Source of the DNA: JAOUEA01 sp963797635
GTDB taxonomy: Bacteria; Actinomycetota; UBA4738; HRBIN12
NCBI GenBank assembly: GCA_963797635.1
Contig: CAWCPZ010000003.1
Coordinates: 142,637-206,636, forward strand
Length of the DNA stretch: 64,000 nt
Direction of reading: 5' to 3'
Under the pieces are notes generated by a model that saw only the letters and a list, made by a program, of their open reading frames with translations, did not search any database and had not been told where the DNA came from. The first letter of the stretch is position 1. Every line of letters starts with the position of its first letter. Both the position numbers and the translations under genes were made by a program. Positions 1 through 8,220 of this stretch are shown here, one piece after another.

Positions 1-98
1 ACCCAGCCCACCTCCTCGGGCTCGATCTCCAGCGCACGCGCCAGCTGCTGGCGGAACGACTGAGGGGTACCGACGGCGACGACACTCGGCTCATTCAT
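1..98 (-). CDS. CpaE/TadZ-like pilus assembly protein, N-terminal fragment
   Basis: Only the first 32 or so residues lie in the window; the gene runs off the left edge. The start ATG at 98 overlaps the stop of the upstream cpaB gene (ATGA), which suggests translational coupling. The fragment begins MNEPSVVAVGTPQSFRQQLA, which has the look of the beta-alpha start of a receiver-like or localisation domain. In actinobacterial Tad clusters the gene after cpaB is usually the MinD/ParA-like localisation ATPase CpaE/TadZ. The identity rests on gene order more than on sequence, because the ATPase motifs lie outside the window. Confidence 0.55.
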   Translation of the reverse strand, partial: MNEPSVVAVGTPQSFRQQLARALEIEPEEVGW

Positions 99-890
99 GA
101 CTTCTGTCCCAACACGCGATCGAGGGGGATCACCGAGAAGGGAAGGGGGTGTCCCGCTTCCTCATCCGGTGGGAGCAGGCCGATCCAGATCCGGCCGGTC
201 TCCTGGGCATAGACGAGGTTCTGTGCATCCTGCGGCGTGAGGTCGAGGGTCAGGGTGACCGGCTCGTTCGCCGACTGGCTGCTGCCTTCGGCGGTCACGG
301 GGTTGACGACCTCCAGGACCCGAACCGCCGGGATCAAGGTGGTGGTGAGGGTCGGGAGCGTGGCGGTCTGCACGTTGGTGGGCGCCTTCGCGATCTGCTG
401 CTGCGGCGTGCCGCCCGGCAGGAACTCCGGAGACTCGAACGTGGCGTAGACCACGATGGACGAGCCGCGCGTGATCGAGCCGTTCACGGCGGCCTGGTCG
501 TCGACCCGGATGGACACCGCGACGTTGCCGTCGCTGATGCCGAGGGAGCCGCCCTGCGGGCGCCTCGCCGCTGGAGAGCCGTCCGACCGGGATCTGCTCG
601 TTCGCCAGGATCGGCGCCGTGCTCGTGAGCCCTCGGAGCTGCGAGGGGTCGCTGACGGCGCCGTCGACGACCGCGTCGCTGGGCACCCGGAGCGTGGTGA
701 ACGCGCCCTGGTCGATCAGCGGGTTCAGGTTCGTGTTGGCGGGGATGTCCTGCGAGGCCACGACGACCTCACTCAAGGATCCGCCCGTGACGGCGTCTTC
801 CTTGACCCCGTTCGTGTACAGGATCACCGCTGCGGACGCCACGATGGCGAGGACCACAGCGATGGCGACCACCAGACCGCGTGACCTCAT
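95..890 (-). CDS. cpaB: CpaB/RcpC-like Flp pilus assembly protein (SAF domain), frame broken
   Basis: This is a periplasmic or wall-facing component of the Tad/Flp pilus machine. The N-terminus is a single membrane anchor (MRSRGLVVAIAVVLAIVASA). A SAF-type region follows (VVVASQDIPANTNLN, then LRGLTSTAPILANEQIPVGRL) and then the RcpC domain (GNVAVSIRVDDQAAVNGSI, GSSIVVYATF). The frame changes once near 540-565: the first half reads in one frame to SSGEAP and the conserved half continues in another, with length equivalent to one extra base. About 264 residues is normal for the family. It follows the TadG-like gene by 25 bases and overlaps the next gene by 4. Confidence 0.8.
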
Positions 891-915
891 CGCCCTTCGC
901 TCCTTTCCATGATCT

Positions 916-2269
916 TCAGCTCTCCTCGGGGCAGGTACCGAGCTCGAGATCGCACAAGGCGAACGCGCTCACCCCGAAGTCCTCGCCCTCGCCGATGGTT
1001 CCACCGGTGGTCGAGAATCCTCGCCATTCCGTCACCAGACAGATCGCGTTGGGGTCGCTCGGGTGGATCCCGCACGCCCCCGCTGTTCCGTTCATCGACC
1101 AGCCGTACGTAATCTTGAGGTTGGTCGCCGCGGCGGTTCGCCACGTGATCGTTCGTGCGGTGGCGTCGTACCAATAGGCGCACGTCGCCGACAGGTCTCC
1201 GGGCGCGCACTGCGTGTACTCGGCGCCCTTCTTCGGGAGTGATGTGCACCGACGATGCCGCCACCGAATCCGGCGTGCCGGTCGGGCACCCGCCACCCGT
1301 GCCGTAGGAGGACGACAGGTTCCAGGTCTGGCCCGTGGTGAACGCGCTGATCGTCGGCGTGCAGGTGCCGCTGACGCTCCGGCCGATCCGATGGCGGCCG
1401 GGTCGTTGCCCTTGTAGACCTCGGAGATCAGCAGCTTGGTGAACCCGATGATGTCGTACTTGTCGGGCGTGGACGGGCACGGCGAGACGTTGCCGCTCTT
1501 GTCCAGCTGGCCGTCGCAGTCGTTGACCGGGAAGAGCTTCGTCGTGCCGATCTCGGTCGTGGAGCGTGCTCCAGTTCGACGTGGAGTGGCCGGTGTCGTT
1601 GCAGACGTAGGTGGGCTCGCTCCCCGGAGGGGTTCCGTTGAGGGTCAGCGGATGTCGGGATAGCCGTTGACGATCCAGTCCCGCCGATCCGAGGACCCGG
1701 CGTTGTGGCAGTTGGTGCCGGCGTCGACGTCCCACTGGCTGAGGTTCATGAACCCCCAGTTGGCGGCGCCGAGGCTCGAATCGCCGTTGTTGTACCAGAA
1801 GGCGCAGGTGTCACCGATCTCGATCCCGTCGGGGATCTTGCAGACGCCCTGGAGGTAGCCGGAGTCCAGCACGATCGGCACGGCGTACCCCCCGGCGGCG
1901 GGTCCCCACGCGGCGGTCGCCGCCGTGCGTCACCGACCCGTGGTCGCCGAACCCGAAGATCCCGGCGAAGAACAGGCTCTGGGGGTGGGAGTACTCGACG
2001 GTGACGTGCCCACGGCCGGTGTCGCAGCCGACGATCTCGGTGATGCCGCCGTTCTCGGCCAGGAGGCCGTCGACGTTGGCCGAGGCGTAGATGTCGGCGC
2101 GGCTCTCGGGCGCGAAGGAGTCGCCGGTGTCGGCGCACGACTGGGCGGCGGCCAGGGCGGCCGCATCGGATGCGTTCACCATGGCGCGTCGCTTGAGGAG
2201 CAGGCCGCCCACATCGACCGTGAGCACGAGCATGCCCATGATGGCGATCAGGGCCAGCACGGTGATCAC
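916..2269 (-). CDS. TadG-like Flp pilus protein, multiple frame breaks
   Basis: The N-terminus holds a membrane anchor of the TadG type (VVVITVLALIAIMGMLVLTV) followed by the family signature KRRAMVNASDAAALAAAQS. The rest is an extracellular, Cys-, Trp- and Tyr-rich region with no catalytic motif I recognise. The reading frame must be changed at least five times to keep a sensible sequence. Clear segments are near 1645-1880 (VLDSGYLQGVCKIPDG), 1440-1560, 1270-1400 and 916-1290 (ending CDLELGTCPEES). No good start precedes the GTG at 2269; the true start is probably slightly upstream, hidden by another break. TadG proteins are thought to act as minor pilins or pilus-tip/anchor proteins. Confidence 0.7.
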
Positions 2270-2326
2270 GACGACCGCGCCCGACTCCTCGTTCGCGCGG
2301 GTCCGTGCAGAGCGCCGACCTAGCGA

Positions 2327-2783
2327 TCAGACCGGCTCGCACCGGAACGTCCCTTCGATCTGCGGGTTCAAGGTGAACGAGGGCAGCAAGGGGATGTCGA
2401 TCGAGAAGATCTGCTGGATACCGGCCGGCAAGCTCGCGGGATCGATCGACACCGTGACCGACTGGTCGACGGCGGTGGCGTCCCCCGGGTCGGGGCACCC
2501 GCCGACGGGCGTGATCGTGAGACCGGTGTAGCCGGCGGGGAGCGCGCCGGCCGAGGCGCCGACCACGGCGTCGCGGATCTGGGTCTCGTCGCCGCCGACG
2601 GCGGCGACGCGGGCGCCCTCTCGAGCCGACGGCGCGCAGGCTCTGGAGCTGCCAGAAGGCGAGGCCGTACTCCATCATGCCGAAGATCAACATGGCCAGC
2701 AGGCCGACGATCAACGCGAATTCCACCGCCGCCGCGCCGTCTTCCCGCTGGGCATGACGGCGTAGGTTCGAAGGTCTCTCCAT
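2327..2783 (-). CDS. TadE-like pseudopilin, frame broken
   Basis: This is a minor pseudopilin of the Tad pilus. The N-terminal cytoplasmic tail is followed by the TadE signature and hydrophobic helix (DGAAAVEFALIVGLLAMLIF, then GMMEYG). The C-terminal half (PAGYTGLTITPVGGCPDPGD, ending EGTFRCEPV) is in another frame; the break is near 2620-2645 and equals one extra base. I chose the ATG at 2783 (MERPSN) because it gives the usual short leader; an upstream ATG at 2822 is possible but would run into the pilin gene. The gene lies just ahead of the TadG-like gene, as is usual in actinobacterial tad operons. Confidence 0.8.
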
Positions 2784-2889
2784 CTTCGTGATACCTCGCT
2801 CGCTCGTGCGCCGGTCCCTCACTCCCTCGGCATGGATCCGGGAGAGTGAGCGGCCGGCGTACAGCCGCTCGTGCTGTAACGTTGCGGCC

Positions 2890-3106
2890 TTAGCTGCAGT
2901 CGGCTGGGTCGCCGACGCAGTCGCCGACCGAGCTGGAACTGCTCGCTGGAGCTCGTGCCGATGAAGGCAACTGCCGCGATGATGACCACCGCGATCAGGG
3001 CAACCATCAGCGCGTACTCCACCGCGGTCGCGCCACCTTCCTCAGCGGCCCGAGCCTTGAGCCCGTCCCACCAAGAGGTCGCGCTCGTGTAGAGACGCAG
3101 GAACAT
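2890..3106 (-). CDS. flp: Flp/Fap-type major pilin, frame broken near C-terminus
   Basis: This is a small type IVb prepilin, about 71 residues, the structural subunit of the Flp pilus. The prepilin peptidase recognition region GATAVEYALMVALIAVVII follows a short positively charged leader (MFLRLYTSATSWWDGLKARA) and gives the polymerisation helix. Near 2935 one extra base throws the frame. Skipping it gives an ending SSVGDCVGDPADCS and a stop at 2890-2892, of normal family length; without correction the frame would run on into a low-complexity tail. A strong ribosome site (GGAGGAAGGGGG) lies ahead of the ATG. As first gene of the operon it is expected to be the most highly expressed. Confidence 0.85.
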
Positions 3107-3310
3107 GTGCTACACCCCCTTCCTCCGAAAGATCCGTCCTTGCTGGGAGGGTTTTCGACCTCTCAGCTGTGAAGCTTGAGTGCGGACACCACGGTAGATT
3201 CCGCGGTCTGACCAGGGAATTCCGTGTTTCCCGGAGGGTGGCTACGTAGTCCTACGTACGCACGTGCGTGGACTCCAGCGCCCGGGTTCGCCGGCCGATG
3301 GAATCGGGAG
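3107..3310. promoter_or_regulatory. Divergent intergenic region between pilin and membrane-protein genes
   Basis: This 204-base gap must hold the promoters of both the pilus operon (minus) and the membrane protein gene (plus). It contains an inverted repeat at 3243-3258, TACGTAG-TC-CTACGTA, whose 7-2-7 layout matches the spacing of NarL-family binding sites. I see no convincing -35/-10 pair on either strand and no riboswitch I can recognise. Confidence 0.5.
3243..3258. promoter_or_regulatory. 7-2-7 inverted repeat, candidate NarL/LuxR-type operator
   Basis: The two heptamers TACGTAG and CTACGTA are perfect inverted copies separated by two bases. NarL-type helix-turn-helix dimers classically bind two heptamers with this spacing. 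Three NarL/LuxR regulators are encoded 3-5 kb away. That one of them binds here is inference. Confidence 0.45.
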
Positions 3311-4837
3311 ATGGCCCACGCCCTGCGACCCGCCCCGACCCGGCACCGGACCCGGGTCACGAGCACCACGACGACCCGTCCTCGGCGGTGGCCGTCCCCG
3401 TGGCCCACGCTCGACCACGTCTGGGCGGCGCTCCCCGTCGTCATCCCGGTCGTGGTCTCCCTCGCGACCCGCATGGTGGCGATCGACCTCGCCTACCACG
3501 TACGCGCCGGCGAGCAGGTCCTGCGCGGGCGGGATCCCGAGGGCGACACGTGTACGTTCACGAGTGGCCGGAGCGGCCTGGCTGGACCAGCAGTGGCGTG
3601 CTCAGGCGCTGCTGGCATCGGCCCATCGCGTCGGAGGGTTCGCGCGATCGCCGCTGCTCCGAGCTGGGCTGATCGGGCTGACGTTCGCCCTGGTCTACCT
3701 GTCGTGCCGGGCCGAAGGGAGCGAGCCCGCGAGACCTCCTCGTTGCTGTCGCTCGGAGGGTTCGTCGTGTGCCTGCAGGCCCTGGCGATGCGACCGCAGC
3801 TCTTCGCGTTGCTTCCTGTTCGCCGCATCTTGTGGATCCTGGCGGCCCGCCACGCGCATCCCGGGCGGTGTGGGCCCTGCCGGTGCGGAGCGGTCGTGTG
3901 GGCCAACGTGCACGGAAGCTTCTTGCTCGCTCCCCTCTGCTGGTGCGGCCTGGCGCTGGTCGAAGACGTGATCGGAGGACTCCGGGATGGCGAAGGATGG
4001 CCCGGTCTCGCCGTGGGCTGACCGCGATCGCGACCTTGGTCAACCCCTTCGGCGTCGGCGTCTGGGGCTACGTCGTGGAGACCTGCGCACGAACCCGTCA
4101 TCCGCGACACGATCACCGAGTGGGCTCCGATGTCGGTCTCGACGTTCTCGGGGATCGCGTTCTTCCTCACGGCAGCCCTGATCGCGGATGGCTGGCTCGG
4201 CGCGAGCGCGTCCGTCCCGTGGGCCGCGTTGCTCTGGCTCGGAACCTTCTTCGCGCTCGCCTTGCCGGCCCGACGCGGCGTGATCTGGTGGGCGCTCGTG
4301 GCGCCGGTGGTGGTGGCCGGCCTCCTTGACCTTCGAAGCGCACCACGGACGATGCCCACCGGTTCGCGTTGGATGAACATGACGGTCATCGCGCTCCTCG
4401 GGGCGACGGTGCTTGCCTTCCTGCCGTGGTCGAGAGGCTTGCGTTCCACGGACCTGCTCGCAGAGGCGCCGGTGGGACTCACCGCGGCCGCCCGGGAGCA
4501 GCTGCCACCTGGGGCGAACGTGCTCACACCTCAGGCCTGGGGATCGTGGTTCGAGTTCGATGCCCCCGAGCAGCAGGTCTTCCTCGATGCACGGGTCGAG
4601 CTGCAGCCGCAAGCGGCCTGGGACGACTACAACGCGGTCCGAACCGCCCGAGGCGATTGGGGCGCCATCCTCGATCGATGGTCCGTCGATGCGGTCGTGG
4701 TGGATGCCCGCCCCGGCTGGGAGGAGCTGGAAGGTGCGCTGGCCGGGTCATCCGAGTGGTGTCTGGCCACGAGGGACGTGGCGGGGAGCCTGTTCATCCG
4801 AGACGACGCCGTCGACGGTCGCTGCATCGCATCATGA
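3311..4837 (+). CDS. Polytopic membrane protein, glycosyltransferase GT-C-like, many frame breaks
   Basis: About 508 residues. Hydrophobic segments alternate with short loops (ALPVVIPVVVSLATRMVAID, GFVVCLQALAMRPQLFA, VVWANVHGSFLLAPL, GIAFFLTAALIADGWLG, VIWWALVAPVVVAGLL). The C-terminal soluble domain contains LPPGANVLTPQAWGSWFEF and VFLDARVELQ, a combination seen in unassigned actinobacterial GT-C-like mannosyltransferase relatives. The first 700 bases change frame at least five times, in both directions; 4130-4837 is clean. I chose the ATG at 3311, behind GGGAG. The stop overlaps the next gene's start (ATGA), so the two membrane proteins are probably co-translated. A role in lipid-linked or pilin sugar transfer is possible but unproven; it could also be a decaying gene. 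Confidence 0.55.
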
Positions 4838-6094
4838 GTGGCACGGGCAGGTTCCGCCGGGGATCATCGTTGGCCCTCGCGGCCATGATGGGTCTCACGA
4901 CGCTGACCATGGTCCTCGGGGCTGGGCTCAAGTCCCCGTGCGCCGACCGATCGTGGGTCGAAGAACGACGCGGGGCCAGCGGCCAGTGCTACTCCGACAT
5001 CGCCGATCTCCTTCGGACCGAGCAATTGGCCGACGGCCGCCTGCCGTATCTCGAACGATGTGACGCGGCGGCGAAGCCATGCGACGAGTATCCGCTCGTC
5101 TCGATGTACGTGATGCGCTTGACCGCTTCATGGCCGGGAGGCGGCGACCCGTACACGACCTTCTTCTGGGTCAACGTGATACTGCTGCTGGCCTGCGCCC
5201 TCGTGATCACGTGGTGCCTCGAACGGCTCGGCGCGGCGACCGCGTTGTTCGCGGCCGCTCCCACGCTGCTGATCTACGGGACGATGAACTGGGATCTCGT
5301 GCCGGTGGCGTTCGCAACGGTGGCGACGTTCGCATTCCTCCGGCGGCGCGAGGTCGCGAGCGGCATCCTTCTGGGCATCGGAGCGGCCGCCAAGCTCTAC
5401 CCGGCGCTGTTGGTGTTGCCGTTCGCCGCCGATCGCTGGCGGACCGACGAACGCGGCCGAGGGGTGAAGCTGGTGCTCGCTGCCGGCCATCTCCTGGCTC
5501 GCCCTCAACCTTCCGTTCGCCCTCGCGGCCCCGGAGGGCTGGTTCCATTTCGTCCGGTACCACTCGGAGCGACCGGCGGAGTACGACTCGCTCTGGCGGG
5601 TGGCGTGTGAGAACGGCCTGTGTCTGTCGACCGGCGCCATCAACGTCGCCTCGCTCATCCTGTTCGCGGTCGGGAGCGCGTTCGTGTGGCGCCTCAAGGA
5701 ACGACGGGACCCGGAGGTCCAGGCGTGGACATTCGGATTCGTCCTGGTCGCGATGTTCCTGTTGACGAACAAGGTGTGGTCGCCGCAGTACGCGTTGTGG
5801 CTGCTCCCGTGGTTCGCATTGGTGGCACCCTCGTTCAAGCCGTACCTCGCGTTCCAAGCGGCCGAGGTGCTGGTGTTCGTCGCGAGGTTCTCGTTCTTCC
5901 AGCATCTGGAAGGAGACGGCGGCCTGCCGTACGCAGCGCTTGAGATCGCGGTCGCTGCCCGAGCGTTGGCGCTGGTCTGGTGCCTCGCGGCGTGGGTGCG
6001 AGCTGACTACTCCGTGGCGCCGACGGTGACGAGGCCGGACTGGGCCGCCAAGCGGATCGCCGCCAAGCGACTGCCGACCCCCAACTTGCCGTAG
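4834..6094 (+). CDS. GT87-like (DUF2029) membrane mannosyltransferase family protein, frame broken
   Basis: About 420 residues with roughly ten hydrophobic segments. Features of the GT87/DUF2029 family of polyprenyl-phosphate-mannose-dependent GT-C enzymes include an early periplasmic loop with acidic residues (GQCYSDIADLLRTEQLADGR, PCDEYPLVSMYVMRL), GTMNWDLVPVAFATVATFAF, GIGAAAKLYPALLVLPF and NKVWSPQYALWLLPWFAL. One extra-base frame change falls near 5485. The ATG at 4834 overlaps the preceding stop. The 3' end overlaps the convergent response-regulator gene by 88 bases, which is unusually long. The acceptor is unknown; family members build cell-envelope lipoglycans such as PIMs. Confidence 0.75.
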
Positions 6095-6711
6095 ATCCGC
6101 GCGAGGTGGGTGGTGACGGTGCGCTCCCGCACGCCGAGCCGGGTCGCGATCTCGCGCGCGGTCAAGCCCTCGGCGGCCACGCTGAGGACCTCACGTTCGC
6201 GCTCGGTGAGCTTGATGTCGAAGTCGCGGCGACGCTGGAGGCCCTCGGCGATCTGGCCCACCGAACCCTGGGTCGGAGACGCCAGCACCATCTCGCGATC
6301 GGCCGCTCGCCGCAGGCCCTGCAGGAACTCGACGGGGTCGATGTTCTTGTCCACGAACCCGTCGGCGCCCATGAACAACACCCGGGAGATCGTCGTGGGG
6401 TCGGCGTTGGCGCCGCACCCCAGGATCGCATGGCTGGGGAACCGTTCCCGCATCGTGCGGATCAACCAGAACGCGTCCTGCTCGCCCCCGAGGCCGAGCC
6501 CCACCACGATCACGACGCGCGAGCGCCGCACCCGGCTGACGATCTCGATGGCCTCGGCGGCGGTGCCGGCTTCGGCCAGCACCTCCATGTCGGGACGGTC
6601 GTCGATCAGCAGGGCGATGCCGGCACGCACGACCGGCAGCGGATCGACGAGCACGACGCCGAGTCGGCGGCGGGCCCGTGCCGCGGTGGGTTCGGGACTC
6701 GTTCGGTTCAC
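6007..6711 (-). CDS. NarL/LuxR-family response regulator with degenerate receiver
   Basis: 234 residues: a receiver-like domain (about 18-135) and a LuxR-type helix-turn-helix (about 165-230; LTEREREVLSVAAEGLTARE, TVTTHLARIYGKLGV). In the receiver the beta-3 strand reads VVIVVGLGLGG, with no aspartate where the phosphorylated Asp should be, while the early Asp (VVLVDPLPVV) and the Lys region (GADGFVDKN) remain. It therefore may work without phosphorylation. Start GTG at 6711. It is last of three tandem regulators and lies 61 bases after the second. Its end overlaps the convergent GT87 gene. No histidine kinase is nearby. Confidence 0.85.
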   Translation of the reverse strand: MNRTSPEPTAARARRRLGVVLVDPLPVVRAGIALLIDDRPDMEVLAEAGTAAEAIEIVSRVRRSRVVIVVGLGLGGEQDAFWLIRTMRERFPSHAILGCGANADPTTISRVLFMGADGFVDKNIDPVEFLQGLRRAADREMVLASPTQGSVGQIAEGLQRRRDFDIKLTEREREVLSVAAEGLTAREIATRLGVRERTVTTHLARIYGKLGVGSRLAAIRLAAQSGLVTVGATE

Positions 6712-6772
6712 GATGAGGCTATCGGCAGGTTGAGGCGAGGTCGTGAGCGCCTTCTGGCGCGTGCCCGACCGC

Positions 6773-7462
6773 TCAGAGCTCGATCAAGCCGAGCTGGGCG
6801 GCGCGTGAAACGGCCTGCACCCGCGTGCGGACGCCCAGCTTGCGGTAGAGCTTGGCGACGTGCGTCTCCACCGTGCGTGGCGAGATGCCGAGGCGCGTGC
6901 CCACCTGCTGCATCGTGAACCCGTCGCTCACCATCACCAGGATCTCCTGCTCCCGAGGCGTGAGCGATGCCTCCATCTCGGAGCCTTCGCGGGCCTTCCT
7001 GGCGAAGCTGCCCAGGGCCATGACGGCAGCCTGCTCCAGATCGGGGTCGATCAGGCGCTCGCCGTCGGCGATCCGTCGCACGCAGTCGCCCACCGCGCGC
7101 AGTCCGTCGGCCTTGCCGAGGTAGCCGCGCACGCCGAGCTTCAGCGCGTCGAGCACGGAGGCGCCGTCGGTGCGATCGGTCAGCACGAGCACGCCCGCGG
7201 CGACGCCTTCTTCACGGATCGCGCGGAGCGCCTCGAGGCCGTCGCCGTCGTCGAGTTCGACGTCCAGGACGATCACGTCGGGATGCTCACGGCGGCAGGC
7301 CTCGAGCAACCCATCGGCGTCGGTGACCTCCGCGACGATCTCGAGACCGCCTTCGGTCATGCACGAACGCCGCACGACCTCGCGGATCACCGGATGCGCC
7401 CCGGCGATGACGACGCGCGCCGCTGCCGCCTCGTGGTTCGCTCGTGCTCCGTGGCCGGCCAT
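6773..7462 (-). CDS. NarL/LuxR-family response regulator
   Basis: 229 residues. The receiver has the phospho-acceptor in DVIVLDVELDDGDG, the conserved Thr region VLVLTDRTDG and the Lys region GVRGYLGKAD, but the N-terminal acidic pair is replaced by ARVVIAGAHPVI. The output domain is a LuxR HTH (LTPREQEILVMVSDGFTMQQ, TVETHVAKLYRKLGV). I took the ATG at 7462 (MAGHGARANHE) because it puts the receiver near the N-terminus; an in-frame start further upstream would overlap the neighbouring regulator. It sits 23 bases after the stop of the upstream regulator, so the two are probably one transcript. Confidence 0.87.
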   Translation of the reverse strand: MAGHGARANHEAAAARVVIAGAHPVIREVVRRSCMTEGGLEIVAEVTDADGLLEACRREHPDVIVLDVELDDGDGLEALRAIREEGVAAGVLVLTDRTDGASVLDALKLGVRGYLGKADGLRAVGDCVRRIADGERLIDPDLEQAAVMALGSFARKAREGSEMEASLTPREQEILVMVSDGFTMQQVGTRLGISPRTVETHVAKLYRKLGVRTRVQAVSRAAQLGLIEL

Positions 7463-7485
7463 CGGACGAAGGCTACCCCGGCCAC

Positions 7486-8142
7486 CTAGGCGGTGCGGGT
7501 CGCCGACCCCAGGCCGTTGCGCCAAGCGAGCCGCACGGCCTCGACCTTCGAGTGCACGCCGAGCTTGGCCAAGATGTTCTTCACGTGGCTCTGCACCGTG
7601 AGCGGGCTGATCCCCAGCTCGCGCGCGATCTCGGGAGTGGACCGACCGTCGGCGAGCGCTCTCAGGATCTGACGCTCACGTCCGGTGAGCGACGTCCACC
7701 CGTCGGCGTGGTCGCGGTTGCCCATCAGGCGGTCGACCAGCCGGGGAAGGTCGGCGGCCGGCAGGACGAGTTCGCCGGCGACGGCGCGACGGAAGACGTC
7801 GATCAGGGAGCGGTCACGCACCGTGGGCAACACCCCACAGGCTCCTGCCGCCAGCGCCGTGGCCGCGGTCTCGGGTCCGTCCTGGGTGCTGGCCGCCAGG
7901 ACGCGGATCCGCCCCGAGCCGTCCCGGATCGAGCCCACGACCTCGGCGCCCCGGCCGTCTTCGCGGTCGAGGTCGACCAGCACGAGGTCGGCGAGGCCCT
8001 CTTCCAACGCCGCGAGGGCCTCGGGGGCGTCGGGCACCGGACCCAGGACATGGATGGGCCCGCGTCGGGGCAGCGCAAGGATCAGTCCCTGCGCGAGCCC
8101 CGGGCTCTCGTCCACCACCAAGACCCGGATGTCCTCGCTCAT
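7486..8142 (-). CDS. NarL/LuxR-family response regulator
   Basis: 218 residues, first of three tandem regulators on this strand. The receiver shows the acidic pocket (VLVVDESPGLAQ), the phospho-Asp (DLVLVDLDREDG) and a Ser/Thr position (VLAASTQDG), but the usual Lys near the end of beta-5 is not seen (GVLPTVRD). The LuxR HTH is intact (LTGRERQILRALADGRSTPE, TVQSHVKNILAKLGVHSKVE). Starts at 8142, 8154 or 8160 are possible; 8142 (MSEDIRV) gives the tightest receiver start. It is divergent from the DUF255 gene across 78 bases. All three regulators probably answer to kinases encoded elsewhere or act without one. Confidence 0.86.
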   Translation of the reverse strand: MSEDIRVLVVDESPGLAQGLILALPRRGPIHVLGPVPDAPEALAALEEGLADLVLVDLDREDGRGAEVVGSIRDGSGRIRVLAASTQDGPETAATALAAGACGVLPTVRDRSLIDVFRRAVAGELVLPAADLPRLVDRLMGNRDHADGWTSLTGRERQILRALADGRSTPEIARELGISPLTVQSHVKNILAKLGVHSKVEAVRLAWRNGLGSATRTA

Positions 8143-8220
8143 CTCCGCACCCATCGGCATCGTTGGTGGGTGGCCTGAAGCAGCCGAGTGCATCTGGGCA
8201 GGACGCGAGACACTGGAGGC

